A stretch of 64,000 bases of DNA from positions 908,398 through 972,397 of the forward strand of contig NZ_FNQT01000001.1 of the NCBI RefSeq assembly GCF_900107665.1, written 5' to 3'. Of this stretch, positions 7,598 to 16,099 are shown one piece after another. The notes under the pieces are model-generated. The model was not told the DNA's origin and searched no databases. It was given only the letters and a program-made list of their open reading frames with translations. The DNA comes from Haloplanus vescus. GTDB taxonomy: Archaea > Halobacteriota > Halobacteria > Halobacteriales > Haloferacaceae. Made by a program: the position numbers and the translations under genes. The stretch's first letter is position 1. Each line of letters begins with the position of its first letter.

Positions 7598-8623
7598 ATG
7601 ACGGCGACGAGTGGTCCCACCGACGGGACGCGGCGGATGCCCGTTCTCGGTCGGCTGTACCGATGGGTGCTCCTCGACGGCAATCGCGTCGCCGTCGCGG
7701 GGGCGGGGCTCGTCGGCGGGTTTCTCCTGGTCGGCGTCGTCGGCTCGGTGGTCGCCGGAGAGCCGCTGTCCGCGGCCTTGCGCGACCACAGTCGGACCAC
7801 CGTCCCACTGGTTAGCGCGCTTCTCAGCGGTAACTTCCTCCTGTTTTCCATCGTCGTCTCCGTCAACTCGCTGTTCGTCACGCAGGAGGTGTCCGCGCTC
7901 GACCGAGAGTTCGGGCGCATCCAGAGCGTCGTGGAGTATCGCCGCCGACTCGAAGACATCCTGGACGTCGACCACGTCCCCGCAGAACCGGTGCAGTTCG
8001 TCCGACTGCTCTCCGCCGAGATTCTGACGCGCGCGCAATCAATCGAGGACGACCTGCACGCGACGGAGGTGGACCTGCGGGCGGATTTCGACAGCTACCT
8101 CGACTCGCTCGCGACGGAGACGGGCGAGATGAACGACCAACTGGCGCGGGCGGCGTCGAACGCCGACCTCGTCATCGCGATGATGGACTACAATCACGAC
8201 CGACAAATTCACGACCTGAGACGGCTCCAGTCGAGCCACAGCGACGCCCTTCCCGAGCGAACGAACGAGGCCATCGACGACCTCCTGCAGCTCCTCCAGT
8301 ACGTCGCGACCGGTCGCGCCTACTTCAAGTCGCTCTACATCCGGCAGGAGTTCGCGAACCTCTCCCGGAACCTCGTGTTCACCTCCATCGTGTCCGTGGC
8401 CACGACGGCGTCGTTCCTGCACTTTCTCGAGTCGATTCCGGCGACGAACCTGCTCGTCACGGGCGTCGAAGCCATCGCACTGGCGCCGTTCGTCCTCGTC
8501 GGTAGCTACGTCCTCCGTGTGTCGGCGGTGAGTCGCCGGACGAACGCCGCCGGCCAGTTCGTCGTCAGCGACAGCGTGACGGGCGATATCGAGGGCATCG
8601 CCCCGCCGGACCGCGACGACTGA
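7598..8623 (+). CDS. Uncharacterised four-helix haloarchaeal membrane protein
   Basis: 341 residues from ATG 7598. Two hydrophobic helices lie near the N-terminus (about 30-55, VAVAGAGLVGGFLLVGVVGS, and 68-92, VPLVSALLSGNFLLFSIVV), and two more near the C-terminus (about 255-305). Between them is a long polar helical region of about 150 residues, with heptad-like spacing and motifs such as FGRIQSVVEYRRRLEDIL, likely cytoplasmic and possibly coiled coil. No catalytic residues are recognisable. It starts 49 nt after the DHH gene and may share its transcript. I do not recognise a characterised family. Confidence 0.75.
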   Translation: MTATSGPTDGTRRMPVLGRLYRWVLLDGNRVAVAGAGLVGGFLLVGVVGSVVAGEPLSAALRDHSRTTVPLVSALLSGNFLLFSIVVSVNSLFVTQEVSALDREFGRIQSVVEYRRRLEDILDVDHVPAEPVQFVRLLSAEILTRAQSIEDDLHATEVDLRADFDSYLDSLATETGEMNDQLARAASNADLVIAMMDYNHDRQIHDLRRLQSSHSDALPERTNEAIDDLLQLLQYVATGRAYFKSLYIRQEFANLSRNLVFTSIVSVATTASFLHFLESIPATNLLVTGVEAIALAPFVLVGSYVLRVSAVSRRTNAAGQFVVSDSVTGDIEGIAPPDRDD

Positions 8624-8694
8624 TACTGTCGGCTGTAAGTCAATAGTATGACCCGCATCGCCGATCATATGGGCCCATCGCGCGTAGCGAGCGT

Positions 8695-9783
8695 ATGGCG
8701 ACCACTCGCGGCACGTGGGCGTACCGAGACGAGTTCGGCGACGCCTTCGGGCGGACGTACTTCCGGCGATTCGGCCCCGGCGTGGTGTCGAGCGTCGGCC
8801 TCGGCACCTACCTCGGCGACCCGACCGATACCGTCGACGCCGAGTACGAACGCGCACTCGTCGCGGGGCTGGAAGGTGGCTGCAACGTCGTCGACACCGC
8901 GACCAACTACCGCTGCGGGCGAAGCGAGCGCGTGGTCGGGCGCGCACTGGAGAACGCCGACGTAGACCGGGAGGCCGTCGTCGTCGCCACCAAGGGCGGG
9001 TTCCTCCCCTTCGACGGCGAGCGACCCGACGACCCCGCGCGCTACGTCCGCGAGCGCTTCGTCGAGAACGGCCCCGTCGACCCCGCGGACCTCGTCGCCG
9101 GCTACCACTGCATCGCGCCCGACGCCATCGAAGCGTCGCTCGACCGCTCGCTGGACGCACTCGGCGTCGAAACGGTCGACTGCTACTACGTTCACAACCC
9201 GGAGACGCAGCTTCGAGAGCGGTCACGAGAGGCAGTTTACGACCAACTCGAAGCGACGTTCGAACGCCTCGAGCGCCGCGTGGCCGCGGGCGACATCGGT
9301 CGGTACGGCGTGGCGACGTGGCAGGCGTTTCGCGTCCCGCCGGAAGACGACGCCTACCTCTCGCTGCCGGCGGTGGTCGACCGCGCCCGCGCCGCCGCTG
9401 AGACGGTCGGTCGCGAGGAGACGGGGTTCGAAGTCGTGCAACTCCCCTTCAACGTCCACATGGCCGATGCGTTCAGCGTCGCAGCCCACGAGTTCGAGGG
9501 CGAGCGCCGGTCGGCACTCGCCGTCGCGGATGCACTCGACTTAGACGTCGTCACGAGCGCGAGTCTCGGACAGGGAGAGCTCGTCTCGGGACTTCCGGAG
9601 GCAGTCGACGCCGAACTGACGGGGGAGACGCCCGCCCAACGCGCCATCAACTTCGCGCGGAGCGCGCCCGCCGTCACCTGTGCGCTCGTCGGGTCACACG
9701 ACCCCGCGCACGTCGCGGAAAACATCGCGGCGGGAACGTTCGACCCGATGGGAGCGCGGGCGTTCGACGCCGTCTTCGAGTGA
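8695..9783 (+). CDS. Aldo/keto reductase
   Basis: 362 residues from ATG 8695. The TIM-barrel aldo/keto reductase tetrad is visible: Asp and Tyr in VDTATNYRCGRSERVVG, Lys in ATKGGFLPF and His in YYVHNPETQ. The C-terminal GSHDPAHVAENI stretch fits the NADPH-binding end. These enzymes reduce aldehydes and ketones or oxidise sugars with NADP(H). The substrate is unknown; several similar proteins act on sugar aldehydes. An upstream AT-poor region contains AAGTCAATAGTATG as a possible promoter element. It ends one base before the stop of the convergent zinc-finger microprotein gene. Confidence 0.87.
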   Translation: MATTRGTWAYRDEFGDAFGRTYFRRFGPGVVSSVGLGTYLGDPTDTVDAEYERALVAGLEGGCNVVDTATNYRCGRSERVVGRALENADVDREAVVVATKGGFLPFDGERPDDPARYVRERFVENGPVDPADLVAGYHCIAPDAIEASLDRSLDALGVETVDCYYVHNPETQLRERSREAVYDQLEATFERLERRVAAGDIGRYGVATWQAFRVPPEDDAYLSLPAVVDRARAAAETVGREETGFEVVQLPFNVHMADAFSVAAHEFEGERRSALAVADALDLDVVTSASLGQGELVSGLPEAVDAELTGETPAQRAINFARSAPAVTCALVGSHDPAHVAENIAAGTFDPMGARAFDAVFE

Positions 9784-9784
9784 C

Positions 9785-9955
9785 TCAGTGCAGGTCCTTC
9801 CACTCCCGTCCGCACTCGGGACAGATGCGGAGGGTGAAAATCTCGTCGGGGTCGTCGCGCTTCTTGAGCACCTTCTCACACTCCGCGCAGGTGAGGCGCT
9901 CGTAGGTGTCCTTCTCGAGCTCGCCGTCCCGGAGCCCCTTCCGCGTCGATTTCAT
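9785..9955 (-). CDS. HVO_0758-type zinc finger microprotein
   Basis: 56 residues from ATG at 9955. Two CxxC pairs (C23/C26 in CAEC and C45/C48 in CPEC) are placed to bind one zinc ion in a rubredoxin-like ribbon. The flanks TRKGLRDGELEKDTYERL and GREWKDL match my recollection of the Haloferax volcanii zinc finger microprotein HVO_0758. Such proteins are involved in stress or biofilm phenotypes, but their partners are largely unknown. A TATA-like TTTAAA on the minus strand at about 9978-9983 lies some 26 nt upstream, which predicts a leaderless mRNA. Confidence 0.85.
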   Translation of the reverse strand: MKSTRKGLRDGELEKDTYERLTCAECEKVLKKRDDPDEIFTLRICPECGREWKDLH

Positions 9956-9973
9956 GCAATTGTCTTGGGCGCC

Positions 9974-9985
9974 CTCTTTAAAAAA
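9974..9985 (-). promoter_or_regulatory. TATA box of the zinc finger microprotein gene
   Basis: On the minus strand the run reads TTTTTTAAAGAG; its centre is about 26 nt from ATG 9955, the normal archaeal spacing for a start at or next to the transcription start. Confidence 0.5.
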
Positions 9986-10048
9986 CGGACCGGCCAACTC
10001 GACGATGGACCCGCGGGCTTTTGGTCGCCCCGGCCACAGGGAGAGGTG

Positions 10049-11143
10049 ATGGAGTACGTCCAGGAACGCGTGACGACGCTCCACGACCTGACCGACCCGA
10101 CGCCGGCGGCACCGACCGACCGGGCCGCCGTCGTCGTTCCCATGACCGAACGAGAGTACGGCGGGCTGGCACCGGACCGCGTCCTCTCGGAACTCGAAGC
10201 GCTCGACCCGGGTCACGTCGTCGTTCCGCTCCGGGCCACCGCGGACCGCGTCGACGACTTCTACGACTGGCTCGACGGCTTCGACCTCTCGCTGTCGGTG
10301 CTCTGGTGTAACGGCCCTCGTCTCGAATCGCTCCTCGACGAGCACGGACTCGACGGGGCGGTGGGCAAGGGTCGCGACGTGTGGCTGGGCCTCGGCCAAG
10401 CGCTCGACCGGGAGTACGTCGTCGTCCACGACGCCGACACCAAGAGTTACTCCCGGGCCGACGTGTCGCGCCTGCTCTTCCCCCTCGCCCACGGTTACGA
10501 CTTCGCCAAGGGGTACTACGCGCGCGTCGAGAACGACCGGCTCTACGGCCGGCTGTTCCGCCTGTTTTTCGTCCCGCTGGTACGGGCGCTGAGCGAGGGC
10601 CGCGACGACGCGGCCGTGCTTCGCTATCTGGAGGCGTTTCGCTACGCGCTCGCGGGGGAGTTCGCGGCGACGACCGACCTCGCGGCGACGTTCCGCCCAC
10701 AGCGGTCGTGGGGGCTCGAAGTCGGGACGCTCGGCGACGCCTTCGACCACACCGGCTTCGATGGGAGCGCGCAGGTCGACCTCGGGACGTACGAACACGA
10801 CCACCGCGCGGTGAGCGGACCGACCGGCCTCTCCGACATGAGCGAACACGTCGGCGCTGCGCTCTTTCGCGTCGTCACCGAGGGCGGCATCGACCCCGAC
10901 TACGAGACGCTGCCCGACCGCTATCGGTCGGCCGCGAAGTCGCTCGTCCGCAGTTACGAACTCGATGCGAGATTCAACGGACTGGCGTACGACCGAGCGG
11001 ACGAACTCGACCAAATCGAGACGTACGCGGAAGCCATCGACCCGCCGGGGACCGACCGGCGCCTGCCCGCGTGGGCGGACGCGCCGCTCTCGCCGGGCGA
11101 CGTCGCCGACGCCGCCGCCGAAGACGTGGAGGCGGTGCGATGA
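10049..11143 (+). CDS. Glucosyl-3-phosphoglycerate synthase-like glycosyltransferase (GT81-like)
   Basis: 364 residues from ATG 10049. A GT-A fold is indicated by AVVVPMTERE, then GKGRDVW (residues 106-112) and the metal-binding HDADTKSY (DxD at 128-130). KGYYARVENDRLYGRL and the later GLEVGTLGDAF and AQVDLGTYEHDHR follow the order found in glucosyl-3-phosphoglycerate synthases (GpgS), which join glucose from a nucleotide sugar to 3-phosphoglycerate, the first step to the solute glucosylglycerate. No phosphatase partner is adjacent, so the physiological product is uncertain. The next gene overlaps it by four bases. A TATA-like element at about 10017-10026 predicts a leaderless transcript. Confidence 0.72.
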   Translation: MEYVQERVTTLHDLTDPTPAAPTDRAAVVVPMTEREYGGLAPDRVLSELEALDPGHVVVPLRATADRVDDFYDWLDGFDLSLSVLWCNGPRLESLLDEHGLDGAVGKGRDVWLGLGQALDREYVVVHDADTKSYSRADVSRLLFPLAHGYDFAKGYYARVENDRLYGRLFRLFFVPLVRALSEGRDDAAVLRYLEAFRYALAGEFAATTDLAATFRPQRSWGLEVGTLGDAFDHTGFDGSAQVDLGTYEHDHRAVSGPTGLSDMSEHVGAALFRVVTEGGIDPDYETLPDRYRSAAKSLVRSYELDARFNGLAYDRADELDQIETYAEAIDPPGTDRRLPAWADAPLSPGDVADAAAEDVEAVR

Positions 11144-11622
11144 GCATCCCGTCGTCGACGGGCGACGAACTCGCGGGCGTGGTCGACCTCTTCGGGGCGC
11201 TGACCCGCGACGAACTCGAAAGCGCGCTCGACGAACTCGCGTTCAAGCGCGGGGAGAGCGCAGACGAAGACGCCATCGAGGCCACCGTCGCGGACGCCAT
11301 CGAGGCGTACTACCTCGTCGCCGTCGACGAGGATGACGAATCGCTGCTCGTTCCCGGCCCGGTTGCGTTCCCGACGCTCTCGGACGGGGCGGAGGACCTG
11401 CCACACATCATGGACGTGCCCGACCGCACGGTCGACCGCGAGACACTCGTAGAGGCCGTGGAGCGTCGCCTCCGGGCCGACGCCGCCAGCGCCGTCGACG
11501 ACGGCGACACCGACCGTATCGAACACCTCCTCGACGTGAGCTACGACCTGGAGACGTGGGGCGACACCGACGCCAGCGAGATTCGGGAGCGACTGGACGA
11601 CGCACTCGAGAACCGCAACTGA
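11140..11622 (+). CDS. Conserved haloarchaeal protein (DUF7109-like), coupled to the GpgS-like gene
   Basis: 160 residues from ATG 11140, overlapping the stop of the glycosyltransferase gene (ATGA). Very acidic and predicted all-helical, with repeated stretches such as TRDELESALDELAFKRGE and VERRLRADAASAV. No membrane span, cysteine cluster or catalytic motif is visible. The start region resembles small helix-turn-helix-like haloarchaeal proteins, and the DUF7109 label is from memory and uncertain. Coupled translation suggests that it works with, or regulates, the glycosyltransferase. Confidence 0.68.
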   Translation: MSIPSSTGDELAGVVDLFGALTRDELESALDELAFKRGESADEDAIEATVADAIEAYYLVAVDEDDESLLVPGPVAFPTLSDGAEDLPHIMDVPDRTVDRETLVEAVERRLRADAASAVDDGDTDRIEHLLDVSYDLETWGDTDASEIRERLDDALENRN

Positions 11623-11660
11623 AAGCACCCCTGGGTGCGTAGGCCCGACCACGCCGCACC

Positions 11661-12266
11661 ATGCGCTTAGACCTCGCCGCGCTCGGCCGCCACACGCCAC
11701 GACGCATCGACGACGCGGAGCGTGAAGCGGCGGTCGTCGCCCCCGTCGTCGACCGAGACGGCGACGACGCCCTCCTCTTTACCAAGCGCGCGGACCACCT
11801 CGGCCAGCACCCGGGACAGATGAGCTTCCCCGGCGGCGGGCGCGAACCCAGCGACGCCGACCTGGAGGCGACGGCGCGTCGCGAGGCCGAGGAGGAAATC
11901 GGACTTCGCCGCGACGAAGTCGACATCGTGGGGGAACTCGACGATATTCCCACCGTCAGCGAGTACGCGGTCCGCCCGTTCGTCTCGCGCGTCCCCGACC
12001 GGACGTACGTCCCCGACGAGCGCGAAGTGGCGGAAATCGCCGTCCTCGACGCCGAGGCGCTGACCGACGACTCGAACTACGAGTCCGAGCGCCGCGACCA
12101 CCCCCACTACGGCGAGGTTCGCCTCCACTTCTTTCACGTCGACGGCTACACCGTCTGGGGGGCGACCGGGCGGATGCTCGTCCAGTTGCTCGAACTGACG
12201 ACCGACTGGGAGATGCCGCCGGAGGTCGACCGCGTGGTCGACCCCGACGCCGACTTCCCGACGTGA
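11661..12266 (+). CDS. NUDIX hydrolase, CoA pyrophosphatase type
   Basis: 201 residues from ATG 11661. The NUDIX box is seen as GGGREPSDADLEATARREAE followed by EEIGL, preceded by HPGQMSFPGG, the arrangement of the CoA/dinucleotide pyrophosphatase (NudL/YeaB, UPF0035) subgroup. The Glu residues of REAEEE bind Mg2+. It probably trims CoA or related nucleotides, acting in cofactor turnover or as a housecleaning enzyme. It is the last plus-strand gene before a convergent minus-strand block, with a 21-bp gap to the end of hsp20. Confidence 0.88.
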   Translation: MRLDLAALGRHTPRRIDDAEREAAVVAPVVDRDGDDALLFTKRADHLGQHPGQMSFPGGGREPSDADLEATARREAEEEIGLRRDEVDIVGELDDIPTVSEYAVRPFVSRVPDRTYVPDEREVAEIAVLDAEALTDDSNYESERRDHPHYGEVRLHFFHVDGYTVWGATGRMLVQLLELTTDWEMPPEVDRVVDPDADFPT

Positions 12267-12287
12267 CGGCCCGCGAAACCGAGAGAA

Positions 12288-12713
12288 TTAGGCGTCGTCG
12301 CCGTCTTCGGCCGTGACTTCGACGTCGGTGCCCGTGCCGCGCTTCGGTACCTCGACGCGGAGCGTCCCGTTCTCGCTCAGCGTGGCCGACGCCTCGTCGG
12401 CGTCCACGTCGGCGTCCGGCGGGAGGCGCGCCCGGCCGTCGAGCGAGAGGCCGCGACCCGGGAAGCGCATCTCGAAGCCCTCGCGGTGGTCGCGGAAGCG
12501 GTCGAGACGCACCTGCACCTCGCCCTCGACGTAGCGCACCTGCACGTCACTCTGGGTGACGCCCGGCGCGTCGAAGACGACGAGGTAGGCGTCCTCGGAT
12601 TCGAGGACGTCGTACGGGAGGGGCTTGCGCTCTTGGACCTTGCTGACGCCGCGCCCGACGCGTTCCAGCACCGCGCTCGCGGCCGACTTGCCGAACTCCT
12701 TGAACCCCGTCAT
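12288..12713 (-). CDS. Hsp20/alpha-crystallin small heat shock protein
   Basis: 141 residues from ATG at 12713, which overlaps the stop of the upstream zinc-ribbon gene (ATGA). The alpha-crystallin domain occupies about residues 35-130, with YLVVFDAPGVTQSDVQVRY at its beginning and the typical ATLSENGTLRVEVPK near its end, the position of the conserved GxLxVxVPK motif. ATP-independent holdase chaperones of this family bind unfolding proteins as oligomers. The N-terminus is short. Translational coupling to the DUF7559 zinc ribbon suggests joint expression. Confidence 0.9.
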   Translation of the reverse strand: MTGFKEFGKSAASAVLERVGRGVSKVQERKPLPYDVLESEDAYLVVFDAPGVTQSDVQVRYVEGEVQVRLDRFRDHREGFEMRFPGRGLSLDGRARLPPDADVDADEASATLSENGTLRVEVPKRGTGTDVEVTAEDGDDA

Positions 12714-12868
12714 AGCTCTATCTCTTCGAGGCAGTCCGTCCCCCCACAGAGCGGACAGGAGAGGTCGCTCACCGAGTGGTCGTCGGCGATGTCGTACGTG
12801 TAGTGGTTCTCGAACATGTCGAGCTCGCAGTCGTCGCTGGTACACACGAGTTCCTTCGTCGCGGGCAT
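12710..12868 (-). CDS. DUF7559 family zinc ribbon microprotein
   Basis: 52 residues from ATG at 12868. An in-frame ATG at 12895 would add MPVAALSER, but family members start MPAT. Cysteines C9 and C14 (CTSDDC) and C38, C41, C46 (CPLCGGTDC) form a probable zinc site, between which lies MFENHYTYDIADDHSV. Function is unknown; such acidic microproteins are common in haloarchaea and several affect stress or biofilm formation. The stop codon overlaps the hsp20 start, so the two make one translational unit. Confidence 0.82.
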   Translation of the reverse strand: MPATKELVCTSDDCELDMFENHYTYDIADDHSVSDLSCPLCGGTDCLEEIEL

Positions 12869-12915
12869 ACGCTCGGATAGTGCCGCGACCGGCATAAGTG
12901 GCGTGGAGACGGGGG

Positions 12916-14247
12916 TCAGTCGGCGGGGCGTATCCGCGCCGGAACGCCGCCCACGGGCCGAAGCGTCGGCGTGATTCGCAGGTCGTCGAGGGCGTCTTCG
13001 GCCACCTCGATATCGAACTCGCGGACCAAGCGCGCGAGCGTCAGCGTCGCACCCGAGAGCGCGAAGTTGCGGCCGACACAGGCGTGCGGCCCGGTCGAGA
13101 ACGGGAAGTACGCGGGCGTGTCGGTCGGTGAGCGTCGCTCCCAGCGGTCGGGGTCGAACGTCGTCGGCGCCTCGAAGTGACGCCCGGAGCGCTGAATCGA
13201 CCACTGAGGCATGACGACGGCCGCTCCCTCGGGCACCCGGTAGTCGCCGAGCCGAACCGGCCGACTCGCGCGGCGAAACGTCGCCCACGCGGGCGGGTAG
13301 AGTCGCAACGCCTCACGGTAGACACGCTGGGTGTACGGCAAGGAAGACAGGTCGTCGTGGGTCGGCGAGTCGGAATTGAGGGCGGCCGCCTCGTCGCGCA
13401 CCCGTTCGCGGCACTCGGGGTGCCACGACAGGAGAGCCAGCGTGTAGGTGAGGCTCAGGGCCGTGGTCTCGTGCCCGGCGATGAGGAAGGTCGCCACCTC
13501 GTCTCGAATCTGGTTCGGCGGGTAGTCGACGTCGGGGTCGTCGGCCGCACGGAGGAGCATCGTCACCAAGTTCACATCGTCGTCGCCCTCGGCCAGCAGG
13601 TCCCGCCGTCGGTCAATGATGTCCTCGCTCAGGCCGCGGATGCCCTCAGCAGCCTCGCGGAACTCGGGGGAGATACGGTCGGGGAGCCAGTCGGGTGCGA
13701 CGCTGGTGAGGTCGAACTCGAACTCGGCGCCCGCAGTCTGCATCCACTCGTGGAACTGCGCGGCGCGTTCGGGCCCGATGTCCTCGCCGAGCAACACCTC
13801 GCTGGCGACTCGGACCGTCAGTTGGGTCATGGCGCGGTGGAGGTTGGTCTCGAAGGGGACGCGGTCGGCCCAATCGTCCGCCAGCCCTTCGACTCGGCGA
13901 CCGACCTCGTTCGCGTAGGTCTTGACCTGCCGGCTGTCGAACGCGGGGTTCATGATGCGACGCTGCTGGCGCCAGAGTGGGCCGTCGCTCTGGACGAGGC
14001 CGTTTTCCGCGATGAGCGCCGCCGAGGCTTGGGCGGGGACGCGTCGGAAGTCGTCGGGACGCGATAGGGCGTCGTGGACGAGTTCGGGGTTCGTCACCAC
14101 GACGAGGGGCGCGCGGCCGGGGATGGGGACGGCCGCGCCGTCGGGGTATCTCGCCTGCACTCCCTCGAGGAATCGGAACGTATCGGACCCGAATCGAATC
14201 GCGTTCAGCATACCGGCGTCCGGTGGCTCCGGGAGGGTTCGAGACAT
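12916..14247 (-). CDS. Cytochrome P450
   Basis: 443 residues from ATG at 14247. All P450 hallmarks are present: the I-helix oxygen-activation motif AGHETTALS, the K-helix ExxR as EALRLYPP, and the haem-binding loop FSTGPHACVGRNFA with the axial Cys. There is no N-terminal membrane anchor, so the enzyme is soluble. Haloarchaeal P450s of this type are usually annotated without a known substrate; hydroxylation of carotenoid-like or fatty substrates is a possibility but is not shown. No ferredoxin or reductase gene is next to it. It diverges from the radical SAM gene, with 75 bp between. Confidence 0.92.
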   Translation of the reverse strand: MSRTLPEPPDAGMLNAIRFGSDTFRFLEGVQARYPDGAAVPIPGRAPLVVVTNPELVHDALSRPDDFRRVPAQASAALIAENGLVQSDGPLWRQQRRIMNPAFDSRQVKTYANEVGRRVEGLADDWADRVPFETNLHRAMTQLTVRVASEVLLGEDIGPERAAQFHEWMQTAGAEFEFDLTSVAPDWLPDRISPEFREAAEGIRGLSEDIIDRRRDLLAEGDDDVNLVTMLLRAADDPDVDYPPNQIRDEVATFLIAGHETTALSLTYTLALLSWHPECRERVRDEAAALNSDSPTHDDLSSLPYTQRVYREALRLYPPAWATFRRASRPVRLGDYRVPEGAAVVMPQWSIQRSGRHFEAPTTFDPDRWERRSPTDTPAYFPFSTGPHACVGRNFALSGATLTLARLVREFDIEVAEDALDDLRITPTLRPVGGVPARIRPAD

Positions 14248-14289
14248 GTCGTCACGTGGGACGTGACCGACTTGTACCCTTGGACGAAC

Positions 14290-14300
14290 ACGGTTTTACG
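14290..14300 (+). promoter_or_regulatory. TATA-like element of the radical SAM gene
   Basis: ACGGTTTTACG lies with its centre about 27 nt before ATG 14323, giving a predicted leaderless transcript. It sits in the short divergent region shared with the P450 gene. Confidence 0.45.
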
Positions 14301-14322
14301 CGTCGGACGCGAACGATCGCGC

Positions 14323-16044
14323 ATGACCGACCCCGCCGAACTCACGGTTACGATCGTCGACGGCTACGTCGACGAACCCGCACACTTCGGGGTCCCGCCG
14401 TACGTCTCGACGTACCCCCGCTTCACCGCTGGCGCCCTCGTCGACGCCGGCGTCCCCGAGTCCCACATCGCTTACCACACCATCGACGAACTCCGCGACG
14501 AGCGGTCGAAGTGGGGCGACGTCGCCGACGCCGACCTCCTCGTCTACCTCGGTGGCATGACCGTCCCCGGCAAGTACGTCGGTGGCACTCCCGCCGAACC
14601 GGACGAGGTGCGCGAACTCGCGTGGACCGCCGACGGAACGACGCTCATGGGCGGCCCCGTCCGCTTCGGCGTCGGCGACGAGAACGCGGGCGGCCAGGAG
14701 ATGGAACGCAAGGACCTCGACTACGACTTCGTCGCCAAAGGCGACGTGGAGGCCGCGGCCCACGACCTGGTCGCGAGTGGTCTGGAAGGCTTCGGCGACC
14801 GTATGCGCGATAACGAGGAACTCGACCGCTGGGCGGCGAAAGGCGCGTTCGTCGTCGAGGACCACCCCAACCACCCAGACTACCTCATCGCCGAACTCGA
14901 AACGTCGCGCGGGTGCGCTTACCGATGCTCGTTCTGCACCGAACCCCTCTACGGCAACCCGGCCTTCCGAACCGCCGAATCGGTCGTCCGCGAAGTCGAG
15001 GCGCTCTACGAACGGGGCGTCCGACACTTCCGACTGGGCCGACAGGCGGACATCCTCGCGTTCGGCGGCGACGGCGAGGCCCCGAATCCGGACGCACTCC
15101 GCCGACTCTACGCCGGGATTCGCGAGGTGGCGCCCGACCTGAAGACACTCCACCTCGACAACATGAACCCGGTAACCATCGTCGACTACCCCGAGAAGTC
15201 GCGAGAGGCCATCCGTATCATCGCCGAACACAACACGGCGGGCGACACCGCCGCCTTCGGCCTCGAATCCGCCGACCCCGTCGTCCGCGAGGAGAACAAC
15301 CTCCTCGTCTCCGCCGACGAGTGTCTCGAGGCCGTCCGCGTCGTCAACGAGGAAGCGGGCTGGCGCCCCGGTGACGACCCCTCGGCCGCGCCGACGACGG
15401 GCGAAGCGGCGTCGAACCGCCTGCCCAAGCTCCTCCCGGGCATCAACCTCGTCCACGGCCTCGCGGGAGAGCGCGAGGAGACGTTCGAGCACAACAAGCG
15501 CTTCCTCCAGCAGGTGTACGACGAGGGCCTGATGCTCCGGCGCATCAACATCCGACAGGTGATGGCCTTCGCGGGGACGGAGATGAACGACACCGGCGCC
15601 GACATCGCTCGCGACCACAAGAAGCAGTTCAAGCAGTACAAAAGCGAAGTGCGCGAGGAAATCGACCAGCCGATGCTTCGTCGGGTCGCCCCCCGTGGGA
15701 CCGTCCTGCCGAACGTCCACCTGGAGTACCACGAGGGCGGCAAGACGTTCGGCCGCCAACTCGGCACCTACCCACTCCTCGTCGCCATCCCCGGCGAGTA
15801 CGACCTGGGCACGACACTCGACGTGGCCCTCGTCGACCACGGCTACCGGTCGGTGACGGGCGTCCCGCACCCGCTCGACCTGAACGCGGCGTCGATGGAC
15901 GAACTCGCGGCGCTCCCGGGCGTCGGCCAGTCGACGGCGGGCGATATCGTCGTGAACCGACCCTACGCCTCGCTGGACGAAGTGAACGTCGACGCCGACC
16001 TGTCGGCGTTCGCCGCTGTCGACGCCATCGGCTCGGCGGATTGA
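14323..16044 (+). CDS. Radical SAM protein, COG1031-like, with C-terminal helix-hairpin-helix
   Basis: 573 residues. The frame is open upstream, but ATG 14323 is preceded by a well-placed TATA element and begins the conserved MTDPAELTVTIVDGYVDEP. An N-terminal region of about 180 residues resembles a degenerate cobalamin-binding-type domain. The radical SAM core follows, with C198, C202 and C205 (CAYRCSFC) for the 4Fe-4S cluster. The last 60 residues, LDLNAASMDELAALPGVG and onwards, form a helix-hairpin-helix of the DNA-binding type. The reaction is unknown. No accessory gene for a known radical SAM pathway is adjacent. Confidence 0.85.
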   Translation: MTDPAELTVTIVDGYVDEPAHFGVPPYVSTYPRFTAGALVDAGVPESHIAYHTIDELRDERSKWGDVADADLLVYLGGMTVPGKYVGGTPAEPDEVRELAWTADGTTLMGGPVRFGVGDENAGGQEMERKDLDYDFVAKGDVEAAAHDLVASGLEGFGDRMRDNEELDRWAAKGAFVVEDHPNHPDYLIAELETSRGCAYRCSFCTEPLYGNPAFRTAESVVREVEALYERGVRHFRLGRQADILAFGGDGEAPNPDALRRLYAGIREVAPDLKTLHLDNMNPVTIVDYPEKSREAIRIIAEHNTAGDTAAFGLESADPVVREENNLLVSADECLEAVRVVNEEAGWRPGDDPSAAPTTGEAASNRLPKLLPGINLVHGLAGEREETFEHNKRFLQQVYDEGLMLRRINIRQVMAFAGTEMNDTGADIARDHKKQFKQYKSEVREEIDQPMLRRVAPRGTVLPNVHLEYHEGGKTFGRQLGTYPLLVAIPGEYDLGTTLDVALVDHGYRSVTGVPHPLDLNAASMDELAALPGVGQSTAGDIVVNRPYASLDEVNVDADLSAFAAVDAIGSAD

Positions 16045-16099
16045 CGGCGTGTGCGGGCGAGTCGCCCGCGCCGAGAAACGGTGTCAGAGATAGCGGCAG

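Noticed and set aside
12869-12895. Longer start of the DUF7559 gene at ATG 12895
   Set aside because: The family begins MPAT at ATG 12868; the extra nine codons are not part of the conserved protein.
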